Shown here: piece by piece, positions 18,186 through 27,734 of the stretch
How the letters are laid out: each line of letters opens with the position of its first letter
How positions within the stretch are numbered: the stretch's first letter is position 1
Assembly: GCF_015550425.1 (NCBI RefSeq)
Contig: NZ_JADNAT010000001.1
Span: 62,001-126,000 of the forward strand
DNA length: 64,000 nt
Direction: 5' to 3'
Origin: Clostridium sp. 1001275B_160808_H3
GTDB taxonomy: Bacteria > Bacillota > Clostridia > Clostridiales > Clostridiaceae
The notes under the pieces: generated by a model
Seen by the model: the letters and a program-made list of their open reading frames with translations, nothing else
What the model was told of the DNA's origin: nothing
Database searches by the model: none
Translations under genes and position numbers: made by a program

Positions 18186-18220
18186 TTAAAATAAGTATTA
18201 ACTCAGTTGAGCTAATACTT
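18186..18220 (-). terminator. Terminator after the Met/Gly/Asn-rich gene
   Basis: Stem AAGTATTA / TAATACTT extended by CTCA / TGAG (18193-18205 with 18208-18220), 22 bases after the stop, then T-rich on the minus strand. Confidence 0.65.
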
Positions 18221-18242
18221 ACTTTAATGCTTAAATATTAAA

Positions 18243-18932
18243 TTATCTTCTACTTCTATGGTGTTTACTATGTGAAGAACGTCTTCTACCATTATTTGAA
18301 TTTGAATTAACATTATTATTCATACCGCCACCATTCATAGCATTAAAAAGCATAGCTAATGGATCCATTTGTTGGTTTCCATTATTATTCATATTATTAG
18401 CATTATTATTTGAAGTAGGATTATTTTGACTGCCTCCACCCATTAACATACTCATTAACTGGTTCATATCTACGCTACCATTACCTGAACTTCTTTGCTG
18501 ATTTCCTGCTCCTGCAGAATTCATACCGCCTAATCCATTCATGAGCATTGATAAGGGATTATTTGCATTAGGATTTTGAGAACCAGCATTTCCTCTATTG
18601 TTAGTATTTCCTCCATTTTGATTTGGCATATTCATACCATTTCCGCCCATAAGCATACTTAACAATTGGTTCATACCATTTCCCTGACCATTCATTCCAT
18701 TACCTGCTCCATTCATTCCTCCCATTCCATTCATTAACATAGATAAAGGATTATTATTGGCACCGTTCATTTGATTTTGTCCACCCATAGGTCCACCCAT
18801 CATAGAACCTAATAGCATATTAATAAGTGGGTTTCCTCCTCCACCTAATCCGCCTAGTGGATTTCCGCCTCCACCCATATTAGGCATTCCGCCTCCCATA
18901 AGGCCCCTAAAAAGCATATCCATCATTTGCAT
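18243..18932 (-). CDS. Met/Gly/Asn-rich low-complexity repeat protein of unknown function
   Basis: 229 residues from the ATG at 18932, which has GGAG 8 bases upstream; an in-frame start 15 codons earlier lies before that site. The sequence is made almost only of Met, Gly, Asn, Leu, Ser, Pro and Gln. A unit like N-P-L-S-M-L-M-N-G-x-G-G-M-N recurs about six times (roughly residues 30, 60, 85, 125, 155 and 190), each a short Leu/Met patch in a Gly/Asn linker. There are no Cys and no transmembrane segment; the last 16 residues are strongly basic (RRR, Ser/His/Arg). It could be an assembling or phase-separating protein, perhaps of the spore surface, but no function is known to me. Confidence 0.75.
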   Translation of the reverse strand: MQMMDMLFRGLMGGGMPNMGGGGNPLGGLGGGGNPLINMLLGSMMGGPMGGQNQMNGANNNPLSMLMNGMGGMNGAGNGMNGQGNGMNQLLSMLMGGNGMNMPNQNGGNTNNRGNAGSQNPNANNPLSMLMNGLGGMNSAGAGNQQRSSGNGSVDMNQLMSMLMGGGSQNNPTSNNNANNMNNNGNQQMDPLAMLFNAMNGGGMNNNVNSNSNNGRRRSSHSKHHRSRR

Positions 18933-19040
18933 ATGGTTTTCTCCTATTAAATTATTGTTACTATATAAGTATTTCACTATAATTCATTTTGCTACAACTA
19001 TTTTAAAGTTAATATACTATTTAATTAAAATATTCTATAA

Positions 19041-19088
19041 AAATAAACACCTTCTAATTAGCCCACTAATTATACAAGGTGTTTATTT
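19041..19088 (-). terminator. Terminator after the FUSC gene
   Basis: Perfect 13-bp stem (AAATAAACACCTT at 19041-19053 with its complement at 19076-19088) and an inner TAATTA dyad; A/T-rich on both sides. Confidence 0.65.
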
Positions 19089-19175
19089 CACTAATGTTTT
19101 TACTATATTACTATGAATCAAGAGTAATCTTGCTTCTTTTATTTGTGTTTATTTTCATTAATACTTTTACTACAT

Positions 19176-20903
19176 CTACTGAAGCTTAAATCCATTAATT
19201 AGCTTATTATAATCAAGTTCATTCCCATTACTCATATTTATATAACAATCATATATATTATTTACAAACATTTTTCTATTTTCAAGAAACTCCTTGGCTC
19301 CTAGAAATTCCTTTTGGAACATAGTGATTTTCATTTTATCTTCTATAAATCCAGTTATTAAGTATAAGTTTCTTATACTATAATCACTATGAACTTTTGA
19401 TAAATCTTCTATCATTTGCTTTATTATTGAATCATAGGTTTCAACTAAATATTTATTAGCATCTTTAATTTTATATGGAAGAATATATTTATCTGCAAAT
19501 ATTGTTAATACTGCTCCAACAATTACAAATATTATTCTATATAAAGCAAGCTTAATTGTACCGCCTGTAATAGCAGCAGATGCAATTGCAGATATAGTAA
19601 CAAGAACAATAGTATTTCTATATCCATTTGCAAATGGGTTTAAATATCCTACTACTAGCAATATAGCTCCTCTTGCTGCCTGATTTTTTATTAAACTAAA
19701 AGCAATTAATACAATTACTACTCCAATTAAAGTACCTTCAACTCTTTCCTTAATTCTTGTTTTTGATATTTCTGAATAAGGTTGAATTAGCGAAAAAATT
19801 GTAAATGCCATCCATCGCCCTTCTGACAAATTAAAATATTGTGTTAAAAATACTGTTATTGAACCAATTATTCCAAGTCTTATTGAATATCTTACTTTTG
19901 CAGAATCTATATTAAAGTTCTTTTTGTGAATATATATATTATGAAAATGATGTGGAATTTCATAATCTCTTTTTATAGAATCCTTTTCTCTCCTATTTAA
20001 ATCACTAATATGCTCAAATTCATCATTTAGACATCTAATTAAATTAGTGAACTCTTCTACATAATAATTATCTATTTCTTTATCATACATTTTATTTTTA
20101 AATATATTTATATTGCTTGAAGTAAAATCTCTATTTTTTATAATTTCAACTTCCCTATAAATATCATCTAATAGTGAACCGTATATTTCCTTATTAGTTA
20201 AATTATTTATTGAATCTAATAATATATTTATACGCTCTAAAGCCCACAAAATATCAGTTGATATACTGGCATCATTAGTTAAATAGTAATCCTGAACTCT
20301 CTTATCATATATTATTCTTTTTAAGGAATTTATAGATTCACCTATTTTAATATTTTCTTCATGAAAATTTTTATTTTCTTTTATTAGTCTAATTTTAGAT
20401 AAAGTCATTCCACTAATTCCATCTAATATTTTCCCACCAGTAGTAAATATTCTATCCCTATTTACTACAAACTGTACGATCATTACAAATACAGCACCAA
20501 AAATCAATGATAAAAGTCTATTAAATAAAACTTCTCCGTAGGCTGGATAAAACAACATAAAGAAATATTGAAGTCCAAATGGAACAACAATAGATTTTTT
20601 TAAATTATAGCTAAATAAATATCCAATTATAAATAGTGCTATAAAATTTATAAATATTCCAATCCATATATTTTGAATTGCTAAAACTGAAAAAAGTAAA
20701 CTAAATAAATTTACAAGTAATACTTTAATAAAATTTTTAAATGGTGCTATAGTTAAATCTCTTTCCATCAAAGTTAGTGCTGCAGTTATTACTGTAACTC
20801 CAACTAAAGTATTTTCTTGCCCAAACATAACCTTAAAAAGACTAATAAAGGAAATAATAAATATAAATATTATTGTATTTGATATTATCTTCTTTTTATC
20901 CAT
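19176..20903 (-). CDS. FUSC-family (aromatic acid exporter-like) membrane protein
   Basis: 575 residues with two blocks of about five or six membrane segments (residues about 5-150 and 340-470) separated by a long soluble helical region (about 150-335) and followed by a cytosolic tail. This duplicated layout and the RWMAFTIFSLIQPYSEISKTRIKERVEGTLIG motif in the second block are those of FUSC/YccS/ArAE proteins, thought to export aromatic or other organic acids. I chose the ATG at 20903 because AAAAGGAGAGAGG lies just upstream; an earlier in-frame ATG overlaps no ribosome site. Confidence 0.85.
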   Translation of the reverse strand: MDKKKIISNTIIFIFIISFISLFKVMFGQENTLVGVTVITAALTLMERDLTIAPFKNFIKVLLVNLFSLLFSVLAIQNIWIGIFINFIALFIIGYLFSYNLKKSIVVPFGLQYFFMLFYPAYGEVLFNRLLSLIFGAVFVMIVQFVVNRDRIFTTGGKILDGISGMTLSKIRLIKENKNFHEENIKIGESINSLKRIIYDKRVQDYYLTNDASISTDILWALERINILLDSINNLTNKEIYGSLLDDIYREVEIIKNRDFTSSNINIFKNKMYDKEIDNYYVEEFTNLIRCLNDEFEHISDLNRREKDSIKRDYEIPHHFHNIYIHKKNFNIDSAKVRYSIRLGIIGSITVFLTQYFNLSEGRWMAFTIFSLIQPYSEISKTRIKERVEGTLIGVVIVLIAFSLIKNQAARGAILLVVGYLNPFANGYRNTIVLVTISAIASAAITGGTIKLALYRIIFVIVGAVLTIFADKYILPYKIKDANKYLVETYDSIIKQMIEDLSKVHSDYSIRNLYLITGFIEDKMKITMFQKEFLGAKEFLENRKMFVNNIYDCYINMSNGNELDYNKLINGFKLQ

Positions 20904-21153
20904 TATCCTCTCTCCTTTTTTACATACAAGAAAAAATACTATCATAACAAAATAGCAAATTCAATAACGTAAAAATTTTAAACTTTTCTTTAATATTATC
21001 AACAATATAAAAAAATATATTATTTTTTATTTGTAAAACTATTTAATTAATATATCTTAAAATAATAAAGATGACTTTCTAATTCTTTTATAGTTATTAG
21101 TAAAAAAATAATGGATATATGATTTAAATACAAAAATCATATATCCTTTATAA

Positions 21154-24036
21154 CTATATCTTCTTTCTATCGCTCTTTTTCTTAAGAAGAGCACTTGTAT
21201 CTAACGATTCTTTCTTTGGAGCTTCTTTATCTAACTTTTTCTTTGATTTTTTATTATCTATTTCTTTACCTTTTTTATCTTTACTTTCATTTTCCTTAGT
21301 TGAATCTTGCTCCAAAGCTTCAACATTCATTCTAACATTAACCTTATTTTTTGACTTACTATTTTCTGATGATATAGTATTTTCTTTAATAATTTTCTTT
21401 TCTTCTTTTATATTAATCTCATTATTTTTTATAGAATTAGAATTTTTAGCTACTTTTTCTTTTTTAACTTTATCTTTTCTCTTCTTAAAAAATCTAACTA
21501 AATCTATATTTAATCTTCTATAAGCTATATCAAGCATAAATAATAAAATACTTATTACTATTAATGGAGTTGTTAAATTTATCTTTTTATATTCTCTTTG
21601 AAGCTTTCCTTCAAAAACTTCTTCTGGCTTGTTTATAAAACTTCCCTTTGTTTCTTTAACTACTACATCTAACTTTTCTCCATTAGTATTAAATTTATAT
21701 TCATCTGAATATTGAAGAGCAAATGCTCCTTTATAATTATTTTTTACCTCTCCACTTTCCTCTTCTCTTATACTAAAATTATAAAATCCTAATGAGTCTA
21801 GTGGAATATTAGCTTCAAATTTTCCTGGCTCAACTTGACTTAATTCGAATTCCCCTTCTTCGCCATTTTCACCATTGTATATCCCTTTAACCTTTGCATC
21901 TTTAGATATCTTATCATTATAAAATTCTACTTTTGCTTCATTTCCTTCTTGGCTAATATTAAGTTTTCCTTCTTCTCCATACTTTGGAATAGTAAAGTAA
22001 ACCATATTTTTTATAAGCTGTGGGCCATACTCCCAAGCTAAATAGTTTTTACTCCACTCACCACTAACGTCTGATGTAAAGCTTACTGTTTTTCCTATTC
22101 CATATTGCATAGCTGCAAGTATTGGCTCATCATGATTAGAGCTTAATATTTCAACTGCATTTTCTTTTATAGAGGTTCCTATATATCCAAGTAAACTTGG
22201 AATTCCATCTGATGTTTTAACTCCTGCTAATATTTCATGGTTACTTAATATCTTAGGGGTAAATTCTTCATTTATTATATATGTCCCTGCTGATAAAAGA
22301 ACTTCCTTTGCAAATATTCTAGGAATATCAGTATATATATCTGTATAATAACTTCTTCCTTTTCCTATTGAAGCAAGCTGATTCAGAAGATCAGCATTAG
22401 CACCTTCACCAACTGCAACTGTTGATAAAGTAATATTATTATCATTAAAGTTTTGAAGAAGATTAGCATAATTATCAAATCCATATCCATCTTGACCATC
22501 AGTTAATAATATTGTGTGCTTTATCTTTGCACTACTTTGCATTTGCATATTATAACCTTGTTCAAGTGCTGGATAAATTGATGTTCCTCCTCTTATTTGA
22601 ATTCCAGATATAAGTTCCTTTATAGCTTCTTTATCTCCAACCTTTTGCAGAGGCACAACCTCATCATAAGTATCATCAAATGCTATTACTGATATCTCAT
22701 CTACTTCTCTTAAGTTTTCTAATGCCTTCATTGCAGCTTCCTTAGCTAAAGTTAATTTACTAACTCCACCACCTTCAGCACTCATACTACCTGATTTATC
22801 TATTATTAAATTGATACTTATTGCAGGAACTTCATTTTTTCCTCTCTTATCCATATAAACAGGCAATACTTTTTCAAGTGAAGTATCTTTATATCCTCCA
22901 AGAGCATAAGAATCTTCACCACCAAAGGTTATTAATCCACCACCATAGTCTTTTACATAAGCTTCTATATTATCCATAAAGCCATTGCTCAAATCATCTC
23001 TATGGACATCATTTAAAACTATTGATTTGTATTCCAATAATTCATTTAAAGTACTTGGTGATCCACTTGGAGCTATTTTCTTAATATTAGCACCTGAATT
23101 TGATAATATTCCTTCTAAAGCTTCAGAATCACCTTTAACTCCATTAATAAGAAGAATATTAGGCTTATCCATTACGTTTGTAAAAGTACTAAATTCATTA
23201 TTAACTTTGTTTGTGTCTCCATCTGCTTCTATTAAAACTCTATATCCTTTAAATCCACCAGAACTTTGCTTATCTTTAAATACAAAAGAATTCTTTCCTT
23301 TTTGTATTTGTACCTGCTGTTCTCCTACTTTATTTCTTCCTGAAAATAATGTTAGCTTAGCCTTTGTTGCATAATTTGATTTTATATCAATAGAAACTGA
23401 AAACTCCTCGCCTACTGATATATTATCTGGTACTTTAACATTATCAACGTAAATTTCTTCTCCCTTTTCTCCAGTAATCTTATAAATTTTAAAATCTATT
23501 TTTTGTTCATTAATTAACGGTATAGATTTTAATATATCGCCTTGATTTTCTTCTCCATCAGTTATTAAAACTATTCTTTTAGAGCCACCTCTTTCAAATA
23601 ATCCTAAAGCACTTTCTACTGCTTCTTGAATATTTGTTGCTGTTACAACTGGCTTTTCGTCTATAGATTTATATTCTTTTTTCTTATTTAACACTTTATC
23701 AATTTTTGAATCATCTCCAAATAAAACTACTCCAGCTTTATTTCCTTTAGGCATTGACTCTATAGCTGTAGATATAAAATCCTTCCCTGATTCTTCAAAG
23801 TCACTTGTACTTTCTGATACATCTAGTAAAAATACAGTTGATATATTTCTTCCCTTTAAATTTATAGTTATATTTCCAAATGCAAATATTAAAAGTGTAA
23901 AAATCACTATTCTACTTATAAATATTGCAATTTCATTTTTACTCCATGGTTTATATTTTTTAAAGCTATAATACATAAAGGCAAAAATAATTGGAATCAA
24001 TATTAAAAAGTACAAATTTCCTATTTCTATCTTCAT
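21154..24036 (-). CDS. Large membrane protein with two VWA domains and a GATase1-like domain
   Basis: 960 residues. Two N-terminal membrane segments (about 5-60) are followed by a first VWA domain with MIDAS start DVSES (about 75), a beta-rich CARDB-like stretch, a glutamine-amidotransferase-like fold (about 295-400, NILLINGVKGD...YGGGLITFGG), a second VWA domain with a full DKSGSMS MIDAS (about 405-580), and a final membrane segment near 835. The last 110 residues are Lys/Glu/Asn-rich and cytosolic. Domain order matches the YegL/BatB-like 'VWA plus amidotransferase' membrane proteins found next to MoxR and DUF58. It is the last gene of the eight-gene unit and lies 14 bases after its paralogue. 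It probably acts at the membrane surface in Mg-dependent protein binding. Confidence 0.85.
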   Translation of the reverse strand: MKIEIGNLYFLILIPIIFAFMYYSFKKYKPWSKNEIAIFISRIVIFTLLIFAFGNITINLKGRNISTVFLLDVSESTSDFEESGKDFISTAIESMPKGNKAGVVLFGDDSKIDKVLNKKKEYKSIDEKPVVTATNIQEAVESALGLFERGGSKRIVLITDGEENQGDILKSIPLINEQKIDFKIYKITGEKGEEIYVDNVKVPDNISVGEEFSVSIDIKSNYATKAKLTLFSGRNKVGEQQVQIQKGKNSFVFKDKQSSGGFKGYRVLIEADGDTNKVNNEFSTFTNVMDKPNILLINGVKGDSEALEGILSNSGANIKKIAPSGSPSTLNELLEYKSIVLNDVHRDDLSNGFMDNIEAYVKDYGGGLITFGGEDSYALGGYKDTSLEKVLPVYMDKRGKNEVPAISINLIIDKSGSMSAEGGGVSKLTLAKEAAMKALENLREVDEISVIAFDDTYDEVVPLQKVGDKEAIKELISGIQIRGGTSIYPALEQGYNMQMQSSAKIKHTILLTDGQDGYGFDNYANLLQNFNDNNITLSTVAVGEGANADLLNQLASIGKGRSYYTDIYTDIPRIFAKEVLLSAGTYIINEEFTPKILSNHEILAGVKTSDGIPSLLGYIGTSIKENAVEILSSNHDEPILAAMQYGIGKTVSFTSDVSGEWSKNYLAWEYGPQLIKNMVYFTIPKYGEEGKLNISQEGNEAKVEFYNDKISKDAKVKGIYNGENGEEGEFELSQVEPGKFEANIPLDSLGFYNFSIREEESGEVKNNYKGAFALQYSDEYKFNTNGEKLDVVVKETKGSFINKPEEVFEGKLQREYKKINLTTPLIVISILLFMLDIAYRRLNIDLVRFFKKRKDKVKKEKVAKNSNSIKNNEINIKEEKKIIKENTISSENSKSKNKVNVRMNVEALEQDSTKENESKDKKGKEIDNKKSKKKLDKEAPKKESLDTSALLKKKSDRKKI

Positions 24037-24050
24037 CTCTTCTTTGCCTC

Positions 24051-25838
24051 CTAATTTCCTCTCTTATACATAATCCACTCGAAAGCTACTACTGAAATAG
24101 CTAATATTATAAGTAATGGAGAAATATTTAAGCCTCGTTTTAAATCAGCTTTTGCATCACTTATATTTTCACTTTCACCAATATTATTTATATTAGTGTT
24201 ACTTTCCTTTTCTGATGGAAAGTTAACTGAAAATAATTCTTTTTCTTCTAAGACATTTAGCTTATAAATCCCAAGTTCACTATCTTCTTTTATTTCATCA
24301 CCTGACTTTATTTCTAATGTATTTCCACTTGGATATGTTAAAGTAATATTATTATCTAATGACACGCCTTTAGCTATTATCTTTTCTCCAACTTTAAAGT
24401 TACTTTTATATACCATTCCACTTGATATTAAATTTTCTCCAAGCTCATACATTAATACAGGAAATTCCTTTTTAAGTGCAAAATCACTATTGTGAAGATC
24501 AAAAGATAAAGCAGCTATTTTTCTTCCATCAACTTCTCCTTTAAATCCTATATAACTTTCATCTATATTTAAGAAGCCTCTTCCGTAATAAGGAATTTCT
24601 ATTGCATTATACTTAGCAGCAGTAAATGTTGTATCTTCTAAGTACTTTGAAAGTTCTCCTATAACAGCTTTAGCCTCTCCCCCTTCTCCCCCTGAAACAA
24701 CATTAAAGAATTCATTTGAAGCTGGATTAATAAATAGTATGCTTCCTTTCGATGGCATTATATCAGGAGTAACATTATCAAATACATATAAATCATATGC
24801 ATCTGCACTTGTTAAGTTTGATGCATCATTAGTCTTATATACTTCTGTATTTTCAATGCTGCCAAAGGCTCTTTCTAAAAATAGATTTTGTTCTGTAACT
24901 ATAAGAACCTTATTTACTTTTTTCTTTCCTACAACATGGTTATAAGTGTTGTCACCAAGGATCATATCTTTTCTAGATAATTCTCCCTTTAAAACTTCAC
25001 CATTTATTTTAGGCAAGTCAAAAGTTAATGTTTTATTTTCTCCTTCTTGTAATTGCAAGCTTTCAACAGCAGCAAGTTCTTCTCCATCATAAAGAGAAAA
25101 ATCACCTTCATAAACCCCTGTACCCCTATTTGTTATAGTTGCTATAACTCTTACTTTATCTTCTAAAAACTTATGAGATACATTGTCAACAGATGCATTT
25201 ACTCCTGAATTGGCTAATGATACAACCTTTCCATTTACATCGCCTAATGAAAGTTCTTTATCTGTAAAAGCAATAACTTCGTATTCTTCTTCAATACCTT
25301 GGCCTATTGCTTTTATAAAAGATAAAGTATCATTTATATCTCCAGTATTATAACTTTGAGGTATTGATTCAATTATTTCATTAGAAACTTCTTTATTAAA
25401 ATCTCCATTTTGTAGTAAGTTACTACTTCCATCAAAGCTTATTATAAAAGTATTAGTATCATCCTTTGTTGATTGTAAAAACTCCTTAGCAAGGACTTTA
25501 CTTTCATCTAGCCTAGTATTATTACCATATTCAGCACTCATGCTTGCAGTATTATCTAATACTAAAATAATATTTTTATAACTCTTACCTCCAAAGTTTA
25601 AAAAAGGTTTCATTAAACTTAAAATAAGTAAAAGTAATATTATTATTTGCAAAAGTAACAAAATATTTTTTCTTAGCTTTTCCCATGGAGTGTTTGCTCT
25701 AGTATTTTTATAAACTTCATTCCACAAAAGTGTTGAAGATATAACCTCTTCTTTATACTTTCTTTTTAATATATAAAGCATTATTAAAAGAGGAATTGTT
25801 ATTAATAAAAATAAGGGCCATAAATTTGTGAATCCCAT
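24051..25838 (-). CDS. BatA/aerotolerance-type VWA membrane protein
   Basis: 595 residues starting with the aerotolerance-regulator N-terminal region: a membrane segment, KRKYKEEVISSTLLWNEV, then W-E-K-L-R-K-N and a second membrane segment (about 55-80). A VWA domain follows with DNTASMS as the MIDAS (about 95-260), then beta-sandwich regions, and a C-terminal anchor (about 570-590). MIDAS has Thr in place of the usual Gly/Ser at one site but keeps DxSxS-like spacing only partly, so metal binding may be weak. AGGAGG precedes the ATG. It lies 12 bases after the DUF58 gene in the MoxR operon. Confidence 0.85.
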   Translation of the reverse strand: MGFTNLWPLFLLITIPLLIMLYILKRKYKEEVISSTLLWNEVYKNTRANTPWEKLRKNILLLLQIIILLLLILSLMKPFLNFGGKSYKNIILVLDNTASMSAEYGNNTRLDESKVLAKEFLQSTKDDTNTFIISFDGSSNLLQNGDFNKEVSNEIIESIPQSYNTGDINDTLSFIKAIGQGIEEEYEVIAFTDKELSLGDVNGKVVSLANSGVNASVDNVSHKFLEDKVRVIATITNRGTGVYEGDFSLYDGEELAAVESLQLQEGENKTLTFDLPKINGEVLKGELSRKDMILGDNTYNHVVGKKKVNKVLIVTEQNLFLERAFGSIENTEVYKTNDASNLTSADAYDLYVFDNVTPDIMPSKGSILFINPASNEFFNVVSGGEGGEAKAVIGELSKYLEDTTFTAAKYNAIEIPYYGRGFLNIDESYIGFKGEVDGRKIAALSFDLHNSDFALKKEFPVLMYELGENLISSGMVYKSNFKVGEKIIAKGVSLDNNITLTYPSGNTLEIKSGDEIKEDSELGIYKLNVLEEKELFSVNFPSEKESNTNINNIGESENISDAKADLKRGLNISPLLIILAISVVAFEWIMYKRGN

Positions 25839-25850
25839 AACATAATCCTC

Positions 25851-26735
25851 CTAATACAATACTCTTTTCTTGCTAAACTCACCTAATATTATTTCTTCTA
25901 TTTCCATAGATGAATTTACACTTATAAATTTACCACCATATTTTCTTGTAATATCCTCAATAGACTTTTTATAAGACTTTAAAGTATTTTTATACTCTTT
26001 TATCAAACTTGGAGTTAAACTCATTTTTACATTTTCACCTGTCTCACTATCTATAAATGTAATTTCATTATTGAACTCTGGATCGATTTCCTCATTTGAT
26101 AATATTTGAACCAATATTATATCTTGCTTTTTAAAAGCTAAATACTTAAGAGCATCTTCTAAATCTTTTAATCCTTCATTATTTAAGAAATCAGATACAA
26201 CTACCGATACACCCCTAGGAGTTAATGGTCTCTTTTTTATACTGCTCGTAATATCTGTTTTACCATCAAATTCAATATTTTCTAACTCTCTTAATATCCT
26301 TTGAAATGCTTTGTTTCCAGCTGCTGATTTTATACTTTGTATATCCCCGTTATCCATAGTGCTTATATTCACTCTATCTAAATTATTTAAGGCAATATAG
26401 CTTAAAGCAGCAACAACTTTTAATGCTGTATCTTTTTTATTTTCACTTCCATAGTCCATTGATTTACTTTTATCAACAAAGAAATTAAAAACACCTTCTC
26501 TTTCTTCCATAAAAACCTTTATAAAAAACTTATCAAATCTACCATATGCATTCCAATCTATTCGCCTAAAATCATCACCTGGAGCATATTCTCTATAATC
26601 AGAAAACTCTACAGAAACTCCTTTTGCTTTTGACTTTCTTCCTCCTTGTGTTCCCGAGGAAAGCTTAAAATTTATATGCATATTTATTTTATTTAGCTTT
26701 TTAAAAAAGTCCTCATTAAATATCCTTTCACTCAT
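25851..26735 (-). CDS. DUF58 domain protein of a MoxR/VWA system
   Basis: 294 residues, soluble. The DUF58 core is clear: SGTQGGRKSKAKGVSVEFSDYREYAPGDDFRRIDWNAYGRFDKFFIKVFMEEREG at residues about 28-82, followed by a VWA-like fold with DKSKSMDYG (about 88) and VVSDFLNNEG (about 180). DUF58 proteins nearly always follow a MoxR ATPase and are thought to be its adaptor or substrate. Start is 3 bases after the MoxR stop, implying coupled translation. Confidence 0.93.
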   Translation of the reverse strand: MSERIFNEDFFKKLNKINMHINFKLSSGTQGGRKSKAKGVSVEFSDYREYAPGDDFRRIDWNAYGRFDKFFIKVFMEEREGVFNFFVDKSKSMDYGSENKKDTALKVVAALSYIALNNLDRVNISTMDNGDIQSIKSAAGNKAFQRILRELENIEFDGKTDITSSIKKRPLTPRGVSVVVSDFLNNEGLKDLEDALKYLAFKKQDIILVQILSNEEIDPEFNNEITFIDSETGENVKMSLTPSLIKEYKNTLKSYKKSIEDITRKYGGKFISVNSSMEIEEIILGEFSKKRVLY

Positions 26736-26738
26736 TTT

Positions 26739-27722
26739 TTACACAACCTTTAAATCTTCTAGTATCTTATCTATAATACTTTCTTCTGTTAAGCCTTCTG
26801 TTATAGCATCAAAATTTAGTATTATTCTATGTCTTAAAACAGGATAAGCTAAAGCCTTAATATCCTCAAATGATACATTTAACCTACCTTCCATAACGGC
26901 TCTTACTTTTGCTCCACTAATAATACCTTGTGCAGCTCTTGGACTTGCCCCTGCTTCTACATATCTCTTAACAAACTCTGAAGCTTCTGGAATTTCTGGA
27001 TGAGTTGCTAATATAAGCTTTAATGCAAATTCTTTAACTGCTTCTGCAAGTTTTATTTCTCTAATTGCTTCTCTTATCTTTAATATTTCATCGCCTTCAA
27101 GAACAGCATCAAATTCAACTTTGTTATTAGTTAATGTTAAATCCATAATAGCCTTAAGCTCTTCTAGATTTGGAAAATCTACATTTAACTTAAATAGAAA
27201 TCTATCTAATTGTGCTTCTGGAAGTGGATATGTTCCTTCTTGTTCTATTGGGTTTTGAGTTGCAAGCACCATAAATGGTTTTGACATTTCATATGTTGTC
27301 TTACCAACTGTTACTGTTTTTTCTCCCATAGCTTCAAGTAATGCAGATTGAGTTTTAGGAGTTGCTCTATTTATTTCATCTGCTAACAGTAAATTTGTAA
27401 ATACAGGTCCCTTTTCAAATTTAAATAAAGTTTTATCATTTTCTTTAACTACTATATTTGTTCCAACTACGTCTGCTGGCATTAAATCTGGTGTAAACTG
27501 TATTCTTGAAAAGCTTAAATTTAGTACCTTCCCAATTGTTTTTACTAACTGAGTTTTTCCCATTCCAGGCATACCCTCTAAAAGTACATTACCATCTGCA
27601 AAAATAGCAATTAAAACATTTCTAATTATATCCTTTTGTCCTATTATTCCTTTAGATATTTCTTCTTCACATCTTCTTATTTTCTCTGAAACTTCTATTA
27701 TTTCTTTTTCACTTATTTCCAT
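26739..27722 (-). CDS. MoxR-family AAA+ ATPase
   Basis: 327-residue cytosolic ATPase. Walker A is in LLEGMPGMGKTQLVK (about 57-71), Walker B in LLLADEINRA (about 114-123), sensor 1 in VLATQNPIEQEGTYPLPEAQLDRF (about 155-178), and an AAA lid follows. MoxR proteins act as chaperone-like remodelers with VWA and DUF58 partners, which lie immediately downstream. I chose the ATG at 27722 with GAGGTG 6 bases before it; a GTG three codons earlier lies in the ribosome site. Confidence 0.95.
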   Translation of the reverse strand: MEISEKEIIEVSEKIRRCEEEISKGIIGQKDIIRNVLIAIFADGNVLLEGMPGMGKTQLVKTIGKVLNLSFSRIQFTPDLMPADVVGTNIVVKENDKTLFKFEKGPVFTNLLLADEINRATPKTQSALLEAMGEKTVTVGKTTYEMSKPFMVLATQNPIEQEGTYPLPEAQLDRFLFKLNVDFPNLEELKAIMDLTLTNNKVEFDAVLEGDEILKIREAIREIKLAEAVKEFALKLILATHPEIPEASEFVKRYVEAGASPRAAQGIISGAKVRAVMEGRLNVSFEDIKALAYPVLRHRIILNFDAITEGLTEESIIDKILEDLKVV

Positions 27723-27734
27723 ACTTTTCACCTC

